Source: Hymenobacter aranciens
GTDB lineage: Bacteria > Bacteroidota > Bacteroidia > Cytophagales > Hymenobacteraceae
Direction of reading: 5' to 3'
Length of the DNA stretch: 56,801 bases
NCBI RefSeq assembly: GCF_030580865.1
Contig: NZ_JAUQSY010000025.1
Span: forward strand, 1-56,801
In this document: in pieces, positions 8,501 to 16,535 of the stretch
Numbering within the stretch: the stretch's first letter is position 1
How the letters are laid out: each line of letters starts with the position of its first letter
Made by a program: the position numbers and the translations under genes
The notes under the pieces: generated by a model
Told to the model about the DNA's origin: nothing
Database searches by the model: none
Seen by the model: the letters and a program-made list of their open reading frames with translations, nothing else

Positions 8501-9420
8501 TTGAGCAGCGCTGGGTGAGCAGCCACGCCGACGCAACCAATTTTGCCGCCGAATTGCAGGCCCTGGGGGGAGTTCTTTTTAACGAGCTACTACCAGCCGA
8601 CCTGCAACGAGTACTTTGGCAGCACCGGGCGGCTATCCGCAGTATTCTGGTGATTGCCGAGGAACCGTTCATTCCCTGGGAGCTGGTTTGCCTGCACGAG
8701 CCGGGCCGCAGCCTGACAGCGCAGGCACGCTTCTTCGGCGAGCTGGGGCTGGTGCGCTGGCTGCACGCCGCCGGCTGGCCCCGCCAGCAGCTGCGGCTGC
8801 GCAAGGGCAAGCGCTACTACGTGGTGCCGCACTACCCGCACCCGGATTACGTGCTGCCCGGAGCCGAAGACGAAGAAGAGTTCTTGCGCAATTTCCTGCA
8901 CGCAAAAGCAGTGTCGCCCACGGCCCAGAGCGTACGCACGCTCTTGCAGCAGGGCGGCGGCATCGACCTGCTGCATTTTGCCTGCCACGGCGAGGCCAAT
9001 GCCGCGAACATTGCCAACGCGCAACTACTGCTGGAAGGGCGCCTGGAGAATGGTGCGTATTTGCCGGAGTACCTGGGTAGCACCATTGTGGCACAGTTTA
9101 CTGATTTTGGCTCCGATACGCCGCTTGTCGTGCTGAATGCTTGCCAGGCGGGGCGGCTGGGGTATCAGCTCACGGGCGTGGGTGGGTTTGCCCAGGCCTT
9201 TCTTTCGCGTGGGGCAGGCGCATTCCTAGGCTCGCTGTGGGCTATCGGGGATGCCTCGGCCGGCGCGTTTAGCCAAGCACTCTACGAGGCACTATTAGCT
9301 GGCCAGCCGCTCGCTGAAGCCGTAACCACCGCCCGACAGCGTGCCCGCGAGGATGGCGACCCCACCTGGCTTTCCTACGTGGTATATGGGCACCCCTACG
9401 CCACGGTTGCGACGACCTGA
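5569..9420 (+). CDS. Alpha/beta-hydrolase (lipase-like) fused to a CHAT caspase-like protease
   Basis: 1283 aa from the ATG; an upstream TTG would sit in the -7 box. Residues about 225-440 are a lipase-like alpha/beta hydrolase: LLLVHGTFSS with oxyanion His235, then the nucleophile elbow AHSRGG with Ser308. Residues about 785-905 are a beta-rich linker domain. Residues about 1000-1283 are a CHAT domain: HFACHG with catalytic His1140, NACQAG with Cys1192, then the GAGAFLGSLWAIGD signature. CHAT proteases are caspase/separase relatives used in bacterial immunity and cell death. The lipase part would attack lipid or ester bonds, or serve as a sensor. No signal peptide is visible, so it is probably cytoplasmic. 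It is convergent with the C39-like peptidase gene 21 bp downstream. Domains are clear; targets and trigger are unknown. Confidence 0.85.
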   Translation: MSTTSRVSGVQLTLPTDFILEEATASSATVRRSRPGRAFGPVPMPMPAASTVPDAMAEAFARQEMILVDHVAITSPLPTAARRGVGEGTPTLEVVVPLAEQEDAAILLEQDGFYSWHFEPNPAVASRPGRQRGASPTRQVQLRIPLSAALPEAAPDQPTRRGVVGDFLRGKIKAFIYRFAARVVVGQAVTFLERNVRRGLVHIASLNPANWTLVANPAGLPLPTGRPARILLLVHGTFSSTVGAYTALTATPWGQTFLTAALNDYDLVLGFDHPTLSVDPLENASDLLAALQTITWPAPPRVDVVAHSRGGLVFRCLVEHLLPLTSFTWQLGRVVFVGVTNAGTLLAAPANWQALVDLYTNLTAATCQLLRLMPQATAVSLVLEELVRSLGAFVKYCATTAVTDRLAPGLAAMEPGGEFITRLNEEQPRQPTIAQTDYCAITSDFQPQVRGGVHEPRELPARLLQWLGSSFMGALMQEANDLVVHTASMTQLDASVGTYFKDVLAFGTNPQVYHTNYFVRPEVTNALTRWLRLRAPQPPLTPTEKRQRKPAPKSTPGPGRAVEADLPASVDVDVCLLPATLLVREALQLVQTQHPSYVIVQQSMDEGHREFAFATEHLLALPKTAAGRSLADALHLARTTPSPVLTPGTVPDTLQPLLVPQEQGRRHTTGPAPEELPIIAQQGRSTGVVPPLASGADGPALAALARKVASPRQGADEVLRRRLLPSFLAEEAGQSSRVARQQRLGFFVGADQVVAGAGSEAPATPRPRPTRAARRPTPMPAPCHFRAEMEQQVLVGRPAVLEVLVAREALASVGHNGADAAQLDVPAGAPLTVQILPKVNFEWVEPVDQYTRTVEAPTPGAPQSLYFTLRATHTGEGEVWVVVRQNQVPLLTLHLRPEVVTARSTAAGRRTQAEAPVTPAAAPTPALHQLVITERRNGSQLSYHFQLQLPDLGVLQWGETQPFAGDRQAYVAQLYQEIEQRWVSSHADATNFAAELQALGGVLFNELLPADLQRVLWQHRAAIRSILVIAEEPFIPWELVCLHEPGRSLTAQARFFGELGLVRWLHAAGWPRQQLRLRKGKRYYVVPHYPHPDYVLPGAEDEEEFLRNFLHAKAVSPTAQSVRTLLQQGGGIDLLHFACHGEANAANIANAQLLLEGRLENGAYLPEYLGSTIVAQFTDFGSDTPLVVLNACQAGRLGYQLTGVGGFAQAFLSRGAGAFLGSLWAIGDASAGAFSQALYEALLAGQPLAEAVTTARQRAREDGDPTWLSYVVYGHPYATVATT

Positions 9421-9441
9421 ATGGTATGACTGACGCACACT

Positions 9442-11097
9442 TCACACCGGTGGCAGATTCGGCACGACCAAGTCCAGGTCGCGCACGAGCAAGGTCAGGA
9501 ACCGGGCATCGAACCCCGGGGCTCGGAGCAGTTGCTGGCGGAAGCGGGCCTGGGCCAGGGCGCGGCGCAGTGATGCCCGTAAGGGGGTAAAGACGTTTAT
9601 CAGCAGACAGTAGAAGGCCGTATGCAGGTCGGTAGCGTCAAACACCAGTTCCAGGATGGGCGTTTGCTGCAGCAGTGCCCGAGCCACCCACACGTACTTG
9701 GGCAGGGCGGTGGTCAGCAGGCGCTCCAGCGGCGCTTCGGTGACGGGGCGTGTCCGCCGCAGCTCGTCCTTGTAGTCGTTGCTCAGGGCCAGATACACGT
9801 CCCACACCACATCTTCTGCAGCGGGCACTGTATCAGGCGAGAGCAGCTGCTGAAACAGCGCTACCTGCCGGTAGACTTGCTCATACGTAATGCGAACCTG
9901 AGCCGTAATGGGCACAAACATGCTGTAGAGCGAAGCTCGCCGATGAGTCTTCCAGCGCTTAGCAGTGGCCCAATTAGCATCGGCCGGCCAGGGCGTCACC
10001 AGCGTGCCGTCGTTGGCAAAGGAATAACGGGCGTAGGGACCCATCTGGTCGTCGTGGGCGTAGAGCCGGTCAATCGCGTGCGCGACGAGCGAAAACTCCG
10101 GGGAGGCAGGTACCGGGGTGGCCGCCAGGCGGTAGCCCGTGACCGTCACGAGGTGCCCCTGTTGCGGGTCTTCATCGAGCAGGACGAACAGCAGGATGGG
10201 TAGTCCCAGCCGCAGGTAGGCGTATAGAAAGCCCTGTGCCCCGCGCAGTTGCTCCCGCAGCTGTTCTTCTACACTGCGTTCCTCGTCGGGCCACTCTTCC
10301 CAGCGCTGGCGATACGTGCGCAGCTCCGTGACTAGGCCCACGGCCTGGATAGCCTCGCCGATTTGCGTCTGGTCGAGCCCGGCGCTGGGAAAGTTACGGC
10401 CGTGGCGGTTGAACAGGGTTCGGGCGGCGGCCGTAATTTGATAGGGCGAGGGTAGGGGAGTCTGGAACAGGCCCGCCGTTCGGTGGAACGCCATCCACAG
10501 GGCCGTGGTGGCACAGGCGCTGACGTTGCTATCCTGCTCCTGAAAGATAAGCGTAGTTATTTCCAGTTGCTTGCCTAGCAGATTAACGCCGTAAGACCGG
10601 CCAACCGGATAGTGACGCCGATTGGCCGTGGTGGCCGGGTAGGGCCGCAGCAGGGTTGCCCCGATTTGGCGGGCGGGCAGGGGCTTAACCACTACGTAGC
10701 CCAGGTAGGAAGCCCAGAGTTCGGTGCCGACGGCCGGGTCTGCCAGGGCAGCCAGTAGGTCGGCGCGCGCAAACGCGTGGCGGAAGAAATGCACCCGGGT
10801 ACACGTACGAGGGTAATCGCGGAAACCGCGCGCGTAATAGTCGGCGTAGTCGTCGAGAAAGGACTGGCTGAGGTAGGGTTTCTCGACGACGATGGTGGCC
10901 GCATGCAGGCTTTCGCCCCCACTGCCCAAGTACTCGGCGAAATAGTGAAAATGGCGCTTGCGCCGCGTCGACGCCGCGTCGACCCACTCGTTGCTGAGCA
11001 CCACGGCCAGGGCATCGGGGGAGTACGGCAGAACGTCAAAGGCAATAGGCGTAACCACAGACGCGTGGGAGTAGACAAGGAATAAAAAACGCCCCAC
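9442..11097 (-). CDS. Papain-like (C39-type) cysteine peptidase domain protein
   Basis: 551 aa from a GTG; start uncertain. The centre carries a papain-fold triad: Cys195 in QDSNVSACATTALW (helix after the Cys), His315 in QQGHLVTVTGY, and an acidic residue in AHDDQMGPYAR (Asp349/350). The first 180 residues and the last 200 have no family I recognise. C39-type folds cleave Gly-Gly leaders or act as housekeeping and effector peptidases. This one has no ABC transporter domain and no signal peptide. It follows a 56-codon gene by 45 bp and is probably cotranscribed from the -7 box at 11340. It is convergent with the CHAT gene, so two unrelated cysteine proteases sit tail to tail. Confidence 0.6.
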   Translation of the reverse strand: MGRFLFLVYSHASVVTPIAFDVLPYSPDALAVVLSNEWVDAASTRRKRHFHYFAEYLGSGGESLHAATIVVEKPYLSQSFLDDYADYYARGFRDYPRTCTRVHFFRHAFARADLLAALADPAVGTELWASYLGYVVVKPLPARQIGATLLRPYPATTANRRHYPVGRSYGVNLLGKQLEITTLIFQEQDSNVSACATTALWMAFHRTAGLFQTPLPSPYQITAAARTLFNRHGRNFPSAGLDQTQIGEAIQAVGLVTELRTYRQRWEEWPDEERSVEEQLREQLRGAQGFLYAYLRLGLPILLFVLLDEDPQQGHLVTVTGYRLAATPVPASPEFSLVAHAIDRLYAHDDQMGPYARYSFANDGTLVTPWPADANWATAKRWKTHRRASLYSMFVPITAQVRITYEQVYRQVALFQQLLSPDTVPAAEDVVWDVYLALSNDYKDELRRTRPVTEAPLERLLTTALPKYVWVARALLQQTPILELVFDATDLHTAFYCLLINVFTPLRASLRRALAQARFRQQLLRAPGFDARFLTLLVRDLDLVVPNLPPV

Positions 11098-11142
11098 GGA
11101 TGAGGCGCTACGAAATACTAAAGAAAGATAGAAGCTGAACCG

Positions 11143-11313
11143 CTAGAGTCGGGCGCGCACTTTGAGCCGGTCGCGTTCTACTTCGGCTCGCTCGATTAAC
11201 CGGTCGGCCTGACGAACAATCTTCGCAAGCTGGTCGCGGTGGGCAGCACTCTGGAAGCGCGCTTGGTCGCTGCGAAATTCCACCACAAGAGTTGGGGGAG
11301 TGAGAGCTGGCAT
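11143..11313 (-). CDS. Small charged protein upstream of the C39-type peptidase gene
   Basis: 56 aa: MPALTPPTLVVEF, then a single long Arg/Glu/Asp-rich helix (about residues 14-56) with a heptad look ending in RLKVRARL. The ATG at 11313 is preferred because an exact -7 box lies 27 bp upstream, and the longer frame from 11361 would start ahead of that promoter. A small helical protein just before a peptidase gene could be its partner, inhibitor or substrate. No family is recognised. Confidence 0.5.
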   Translation of the reverse strand: MPALTPPTLVVEFRSDQARFQSAAHRDQLAKIVRQADRLIERAEVERDRLKVRARL

Positions 11314-11339
11314 GGCATGATGATTTAAGAAGGGAGGAC

Positions 11340-11347
11340 AAATATAC
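11340..11347 (-). promoter_or_regulatory. -7 box for the 56-codon gene and peptidase operon
   Basis: On the minus strand this reads TATATTTG, an exact TAnnTTTG box, with the ATG 27 bp downstream. The -33 position holds GTTG rather than TTTG, so strength is uncertain. No other promoter-like sequence separates the small gene from the peptidase gene. Confidence 0.5.
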
Positions 11348-11425
11348 AGCGTGTTGCGCACAACAGCGTTTCACTACTCTGCTGCATAGCCGTTACGCTG
11401 TGTACGTAGTCCCTTCCAAAAGAGG

Positions 11426-12349
11426 TCAAGCATGAATCCAAAAGCCAAATCGGGCAAACTGGGCGCCCGTCCACCACACGCGGCCCCCGTACTGAAAATT
11501 CTGTGCCCCGGCCTGACTCATCAGCGGCGTGGTCACACGCTCGCCCACGCGCTTGGCCCGGTGAGCGCTCGTCTCGGGCACCACGGCGACGATATGGCCC
11601 GGGGTATTCAAGTCCCGGCGCTGGGCACAGATGATGCACACCTGTCCGCTGTTGGCCGCTTGTTGCACCTCAGTCAGGTCTACCGAGCGACGCCAGCCAA
11701 AATCCGGCCCGAACTCGTCCAGCCACTGGTAGAGGCTGTTGGCATTAAGCTCCTGCACCGTCGTACCGTAGGCGGGCTTTACCGCCTGCCCCGCCGCCAG
11801 GACTACCAGCGCCTTGCGCGTCCACCACACGCGGGGCAGGTAGGTACCGGCCAGGTGGCAGTAGTCGTGGGCGTAGATGTTGCAGAAAGTCCGGCCGGCC
11901 CCGGGGGCGTAGCGCGCCGAGCGGTCCACGGCCAGGTAGGCAATGATGCTGCCCAACTGCTGTGCTTGGTCGGCTGGCGTAGGGCCGGGCCGCCCCGGCT
12001 GATTGGCCTCCGTCAAATCGAAGACCCGCGCCCCGGCGCTGGCGGAATTGCGGCGAACCGGGCTCGGGCTGGGCAGGCGAGCCTCGGGAATATTGGGCAG
12101 CACCACCGGCGGGGACGGTACTTGCTGCGGGCTCGTCAGGCGCTTGAGGAAACTAGCTTTGGCGAAGCCCGTGACGGCCGTTCCCTGCACGTCAGCCTGT
12201 ACCTGCAACCAGCCGGCGGCCGTCGCGGGCGCCAACTGGCGCACGGTCTGGCCCTGGCGCAGGCGGGTGAGGATATTGCGTGGGTTGACCTTCGGCGCGG
12301 CGCGTAGGTTCAGCTCCAACGGGAGCACTTCGTAGAGGATATCGGCCAT
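11426..12349 (-). CDS. SH3-domain protein with a C-terminal NlpC/CHAP-like amidase domain
   Basis: 307 aa from the ATG giving MADILYEVLP. Residues about 10-70 are an SH3b-type domain (LNLRAAP, then GQTVRQL, then GWLQVQ), which in cell-wall enzymes binds peptidoglycan. A Pro-rich linker covers about 72-105. Residues about 125-307 look like a cysteine amidase: FCNIYAHDYC with candidate nucleophile Cys156, and GHIVAVVPE with candidate His252, spaced as in CHAP/NlpC-P60 enzymes. The role would be cleavage of wall stem peptides. No signal peptide, so it must be released by lysis or another route, as with phage endolysins. The muramidase gene lies 150 bp upstream on the same strand. The exact family is uncertain. 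Confidence 0.6.
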   Translation of the reverse strand: MADILYEVLPLELNLRAAPKVNPRNILTRLRQGQTVRQLAPATAAGWLQVQADVQGTAVTGFAKASFLKRLTSPQQVPSPPVVLPNIPEARLPSPSPVRRNSASAGARVFDLTEANQPGRPGPTPADQAQQLGSIIAYLAVDRSARYAPGAGRTFCNIYAHDYCHLAGTYLPRVWWTRKALVVLAAGQAVKPAYGTTVQELNANSLYQWLDEFGPDFGWRRSVDLTEVQQAANSGQVCIICAQRRDLNTPGHIVAVVPETSAHRAKRVGERVTTPLMSQAGAQNFQYGGRVWWTGAQFARFGFWIHA

Positions 12350-12499
12350 TGGGGAGAGGTGTCTGAAGGTAGATGCGGTGTACTTCGCAGTGAAGGCGGA
12401 CACGTGGGGCTAGTGACGACATAGCCGGTAAGCGATGATTTGCCTTCGTCGCTTGGTTGACTACGGCAGTAAAAGAAGCAATCTGACTGCTTGTTATCG

Positions 12500-13123
12500 T
12501 TAAGCGAGCGAATCGTAAGCCTTGGCCAGCCGTTTGTCATAGTTGAAGGCTTTATAGCCAGCGCCATTGTAGTAATAGGCAAACACGCCCCAATCCTTTT
12601 TCTTGAGCGCGGCCGCCATCACTGGCTTGGCTTTGATAAAGCGAAGCATGGCGGTGAGTTGATTAGCCTCGGATTGCCGGAACGCCTCGACCATCGCCTC
12701 GACACTGGCGTACCCGCACACCTGGTGATTGAAGCCCATCATTTGCGGCAGGCCCCAGCTCGTGGCCAGGTCGGCCGTGTGCTTGTCGATGCGGCCGGCG
12801 GCATCGAACGCCAGCCGCTCTTTGACCTGTCCTTCCACCCCATTGGCCTGCGTCGCGACCCAGTCATTGACCAGCGCGGCCTGCGCTGGCGTGGCTGCCT
12901 GCTTGGCCACGGCCGTAGAGGCTGCCGTGATAGCCGTCGTCAGCGCCTTCGGCAACAGCCGCCGAAACCAGCTCGGCTCAAATTGAATCAGCAAGTAGCC
13001 GGTGGTTTTATCGTAGCCGCTACCACCGGTTTCCACTTTGATGACCGCGCGAACGGCTCGGGGCTCAAAGCCGGCGGCAGTCGCCGCCGCCGTCAGTTGC
13101 TGGGAAGTGAGTTTCTGGCTCAT
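12500..13123 (-). CDS. N-acetylmuramidase (phage-endolysin type)
   Basis: 207 aa. The pattern VIKVETGGSGY (candidate catalytic Glu31), LIQFEPSWFRR, SWGLPQMMGFN and a C-terminal WGVFAYYYNGAGY is characteristic of the N-acetylmuramidase family (DUF3380) found in phage endolysins. It hydrolyses the MurNAc-GlcNAc backbone of peptidoglycan. The start at MSQKLT is preferred over an ATG seven codons upstream. No signal peptide is visible. With the SH3/amidase gene it makes a two-enzyme wall-lysis pair cutting both glycan and peptide. The pair lies between the CHAT region and the Tc island and is divergent from the tail-fibre-like genes. Confidence 0.85.
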   Translation of the reverse strand: MSQKLTSQQLTAAATAAGFEPRAVRAVIKVETGGSGYDKTTGYLLIQFEPSWFRRLLPKALTTAITAASTAVAKQAATPAQAALVNDWVATQANGVEGQVKERLAFDAAGRIDKHTADLATSWGLPQMMGFNHQVCGYASVEAMVEAFRQSEANQLTAMLRFIKAKPVMAAALKKKDWGVFAYYYNGAGYKAFNYDKRLAKAYDSLA

Positions 13124-13368
13124 TGCAGGTAAAGAGGTAGGCACTGAATACAGCGGCTAATATAGGTGGTAAAGCGTCTGGAAAAGCAGCTTGACCTATT
13201 GAGTAGATAGAAAGAGGGAAGTAGTGTTTCGGTCACTAGTGTAATCGCCAGTACGGCCCTTTGCCTGCGCTCATTAACTTTTCCGGGTTCTGCCCATACT
13301 ATCCTTGGATGGCGAGCGTTTAGAGCCGTACTTGCGCCTCCATCATCCGCTTTTCTTCCCGCTGTCCC

Positions 13369-14007
13369 ATGGAACCTTACGATACGCTACGCAGCCAACT
13401 ACAAACTCTCATCAGGACCGGCGGGCAAGGGGGCAAAACCACGGCGCAGGATTTGCGCACGTTTTTGAGTGAGCTCCTTGATGTGCTGGAAGCGGATACC
13501 GATGCGGTGCAAAGCGTCAATGGTAAAACGGGGGTCGTGGCGCTGCAGCCTAGCGACCTGAATCTGACCAACTATAGCAAGGCTACTACGCAGACCGCGT
13601 TGGGGCAGGGCGACACGGTGCTACAGGCCTTGGGCAAGCTGGAAAAGAAGGCCGACGATGCCATCCTGACGCAGATTGCTTACGTGCAGCGGGCCGCCCC
13701 AGACACGACGACCAACAAGGTCCGCTTCGATAAAAACGCCCACTATGCCCGGACACTCACGGCGCTAACGGCGGCCCATTTCGTCTCGCCCAACGACCCG
13801 ACCAACGTAGCTGGTATCACCGTGCGCCTGCAATATAATGGGAATACGGCGCCGGTGTTTCCTGGTAATTACGTGTTGGTATCCGGGGCATTTGTGACTA
13901 TCCCGCAGTACACTAACCATGAAACGGTGATTTACCTGACGTTTATTCCGGCAGCTGTAACCGGTTCGGCCTTGGTGGAAGTGACCATTTCTCAGTATAC
14001 AACTTAG
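13369..14007 (+). CDS. Phage tail-fibre-like structural protein
   Basis: 212 aa. The SVNGKTGVVAL motif at residues about 47-57 is typical of phage tail fibres and related baseplate or appendage proteins. It is followed by LTNYSKATTQTALGQG and a helical VLQALGKLEKKADDA. The last 100 residues are beta-rich with no named family. Stop and next start are 3 bp apart, so the two tail-like genes are one transcription unit. It lies between wall hydrolases and the Tc toxin genes, so it may belong to a particle or adhesin rather than a prophage; no head, portal or terminase genes are present. Confidence 0.6.
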   Translation: MEPYDTLRSQLQTLIRTGGQGGKTTAQDLRTFLSELLDVLEADTDAVQSVNGKTGVVALQPSDLNLTNYSKATTQTALGQGDTVLQALGKLEKKADDAILTQIAYVQRAAPDTTTNKVRFDKNAHYARTLTALTAAHFVSPNDPTNVAGITVRLQYNGNTAPVFPGNYVLVSGAFVTIPQYTNHETVIYLTFIPAAVTGSALVEVTISQYTT

Positions 14008-14010
14008 GTC

Positions 14011-15834
14011 ATGGCTTTTAACGTAAGCACTATCCGGCCCCTGTATCCGGTTATCAAGTTGCTGCTGGCACCGCAGACTAACATCACAGCGGGCGGTCTG
14101 GGTCTGTTTTCCAAACAACCCAGCCGTACAGCCAAGACGGTCTACTCGGATGGAACGGTGCAATGGCACCGGCAGAATGTGGCCAACGTCGGGATTGCCG
14201 GCAAAGCATTTGCCGTCGCCGAGCCGGGACGCTACCTGGAAATGTACATGCCGGGACTGCCCTCGGACATCATCGGCTTCGATAGCCGCGGCACCAACCT
14301 GCTCAGCATTAACAGTGAGGAAGTCGGCACGTTAGATTTTCGACCGTACCCCAACATCAATAGCTGTGTGCTATACTCGATGCCCTTCCGCAAGGTGCTG
14401 GGTAGCTTCAACGGGTTCGCCCCGTTTTTGCGCTTTAATAGCGTCAGCGCCCCACTAGATTTAAGCGAGTGCCACGCGCTGGGGGGCATCAACATGCCCG
14501 CTATCACCATCACTGACCTCGTTTTTCCGCCGGCCGCCACGAACCAAGGCATTTCCAGCATCGTGCTGGGGGAAATACGCATGGTGAATAAGGATTTCGT
14601 CATCCCGGCTTATCCGGCCCTTATCAGCCTAGATTTGACGACCAGCCCCTACTTCAGCCGTCTCAATACGCTCGACCTGCAGGCCGTGCCCACCCTGGTG
14701 ACGGTAAACGTTAATGGCACGGGGCCGAAAGACATCCTCTACACAGCCGCCAACTACGCGGCCCTGACGACGTTGAATCTGCAGAACAACCGGCTGTCGA
14801 CCCGGACGGAGCAAGGCGGGAACTTCTATGGTAATGATACCGATACGGGCTTAGTGGCACTGGTGCGCAATTCATTGAAGCTACATATTCTAAACTTGTC
14901 TTTTAGCGGGCATGGTGGTGCCGAATTTGCGGCGCTCGTCGATGCCCTCTACGTAACCCGGACCTCACGGCCCGCGACGACCAGCCGTACGCTAAATCTG
15001 GCGGGTATGAGTTTCCCCTCTTTTTATCCTTCGTTCGCGGCCACCGACCAACCCAATGACAGCATTGTGGACCTGGCGACCCGGCAGAAGCTGGCGGCGT
15101 TGTTGCGACGGAATTGGTTTATTAATTACAACCCACCGCGCGGCACGCTCAGCTACGATGCTACCGTTGGGGCCACGGTCGTACAGGTAACTTTCCCGAC
15201 GGAACTAGCCATCGACTGCTGGGCCGTGAATGACATTGTTACGCTCTCTAGCCCAAATGCTGCCGGCGCCCTCACAGCTGGTAATTACCGGGTGGCTACT
15301 ACCTCGCCAGGGGGCAAGAGCTGGCATCTGGAAGCCGTGCCCGGCACCCCAGCTTTGGTAGTTCCTACCAATCAGGGGGGCACAGCTACTGTCGATAAGC
15401 CACTGAGCTATCGTTTCCGCTGTGGCAGCACGACGTATACGGATACGTCCCTCAGCAGCTGGAAGGCCATCAGCCAAGGAGTTACATACATTAGTCCCAA
15501 TGCAGTGACGGATACCCGGGAGTCGGGCCTCTATCAAACGATGTGCATGGGTGCCATCTCTTTGACCTTGGCCGGGCTGCTCAATGGGAATTATATTGCC
15601 CGAATGCACTTTTACGACGATGAAAGTATGAGCAGCAGTCCACGAGTTTTCAGCGTGAGCTTCGATGGTACGACTGTCTTGACTGACCTGAACATTCGGG
15701 CGACCGTCGGTTACCGAACGGCCTTGCAACAGGAAGCAGTGATTACAGTTACTAATAATCAAACGGTACTGTCCTTGCTAGCGGGCACTGGTACACCCAT
15801 ACTGAGCGCAGTAGAACTCATTCGGGTGTTGTGA
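14011..15834 (+). CDS. Leucine-rich-repeat protein with a C-terminal malectin-like carbohydrate domain
   Basis: 607 aa. Residues about 95-330 contain irregular LRR-type repeats (for example LDLSECHALGGINMPAIT, LISLDLTTSPYF, LTTLNLQNNRL, LHILNLSFSG). A short beta domain at about 370-455 resembles fibre modules. The last 150 residues (YRFRCGS, then GLYQTMCMG, then LNGNYIARMHFYD, then VLTDLNI) resemble malectin-like carbohydrate-binding folds. It starts directly after the tail-fibre-like gene. A recognition role, binding a glycan or protein on a target surface, is likely. No signal peptide. Confidence 0.55.
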   Translation: MAFNVSTIRPLYPVIKLLLAPQTNITAGGLGLFSKQPSRTAKTVYSDGTVQWHRQNVANVGIAGKAFAVAEPGRYLEMYMPGLPSDIIGFDSRGTNLLSINSEEVGTLDFRPYPNINSCVLYSMPFRKVLGSFNGFAPFLRFNSVSAPLDLSECHALGGINMPAITITDLVFPPAATNQGISSIVLGEIRMVNKDFVIPAYPALISLDLTTSPYFSRLNTLDLQAVPTLVTVNVNGTGPKDILYTAANYAALTTLNLQNNRLSTRTEQGGNFYGNDTDTGLVALVRNSLKLHILNLSFSGHGGAEFAALVDALYVTRTSRPATTSRTLNLAGMSFPSFYPSFAATDQPNDSIVDLATRQKLAALLRRNWFINYNPPRGTLSYDATVGATVVQVTFPTELAIDCWAVNDIVTLSSPNAAGALTAGNYRVATTSPGGKSWHLEAVPGTPALVVPTNQGGTATVDKPLSYRFRCGSTTYTDTSLSSWKAISQGVTYISPNAVTDTRESGLYQTMCMGAISLTLAGLLNGNYIARMHFYDDESMSSSPRVFSVSFDGTTVLTDLNIRATVGYRTALQQEAVITVTNNQTVLSLLAGTGTPILSAVELIRVL

Positions 15835-15855
15835 CTTTATCTGAACACTGGCCTT

Positions 15856-16485
15856 CTATACTGAGCAGCGCCAGAATCGGAAACGCTGCCGGGCGTAGCC
15901 TGAGAAGCTGGTCTCGCCGAAGGGGTAGTACTCCTCCCGGCTCACCTCGCCCCCGCTGGCATCGGTCTGCCCGGCCGTGCTGTCTAGGTGGTCGGCCAGC
16001 GGGTAGAGCTCGGCTGGCCGCTGGTCGCCCAGCGCATCCCCGCTGCGCCGCTGGTACAGGCGGCTCTGCCCGTCGAGCACGGCCACCGTGGTCTGTTCCG
16101 GACCGGGTGTAGCGTTGCTGACCTCATAGCGGTGCTCGAAGCCGCCGTCCACGTACACGGTGACCTGCCACGTGCCGGCGCTGGTTTGCACCAGCTTCTT
16201 CGTGCGCTGCCCGCCCGCATCGTAGAGGTACTGCGCCAGCACCGTCGGCGCGGTGTTAGCCTGGCTCGGACCGGTCCAGGTGACGTACTAGCGCAGGCGG
16301 TTGGCCCCGTCCCAACTCAGGTGCCGGCTGCCATTCCAACTCAGGTGCCGGCTGCCATTTTCTTGCACGATATTGTCCGCTTTGTCGTGCTTGTACTGCA
16401 CGGCCGAGCCCGTGCCGAAGCTGACGTGGTCGAGATAGTTGCGCCCGGCCACGTAGCTGAACGTGCGCGTGAAGCTGCTCTCTGA
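15856..16485 (-). pseudogene. Orphan, decayed copy of the Rhs/TcC core
   Basis: About 610 bp at 15877-16484 repeat, almost identically, the end of the TcC/Rhs core at about 18069-18660. Reading on the minus strand, the frame runs SFTRTFSYVAGRNYL, a tandem duplication of NGSRHLSW (24-bp repeats 16312-16335 and 16336-16359), then a TAG at 16288-16290 where the intact copy has CAG (Gln). It then continues to YARQRFRF and leaves homology at once, ending in WRCSV and a stop. It therefore stops at the core/tip border and has no toxin tip. This is the debris expected when a displaced rhs tip is lost after recombination. Confidence 0.85.
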
Positions 16486-16535
16486 CGAAAAAGCAGATTA
16501 ACAAAACGCGAGCAAAGACCTGTTAACGGATATAT

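Noticed and set aside
13369..15834. Prophage
   Set aside because: Only fibre-like and lysis-type genes are present; there is no terminase, portal, capsid, sheath or tape-measure gene.
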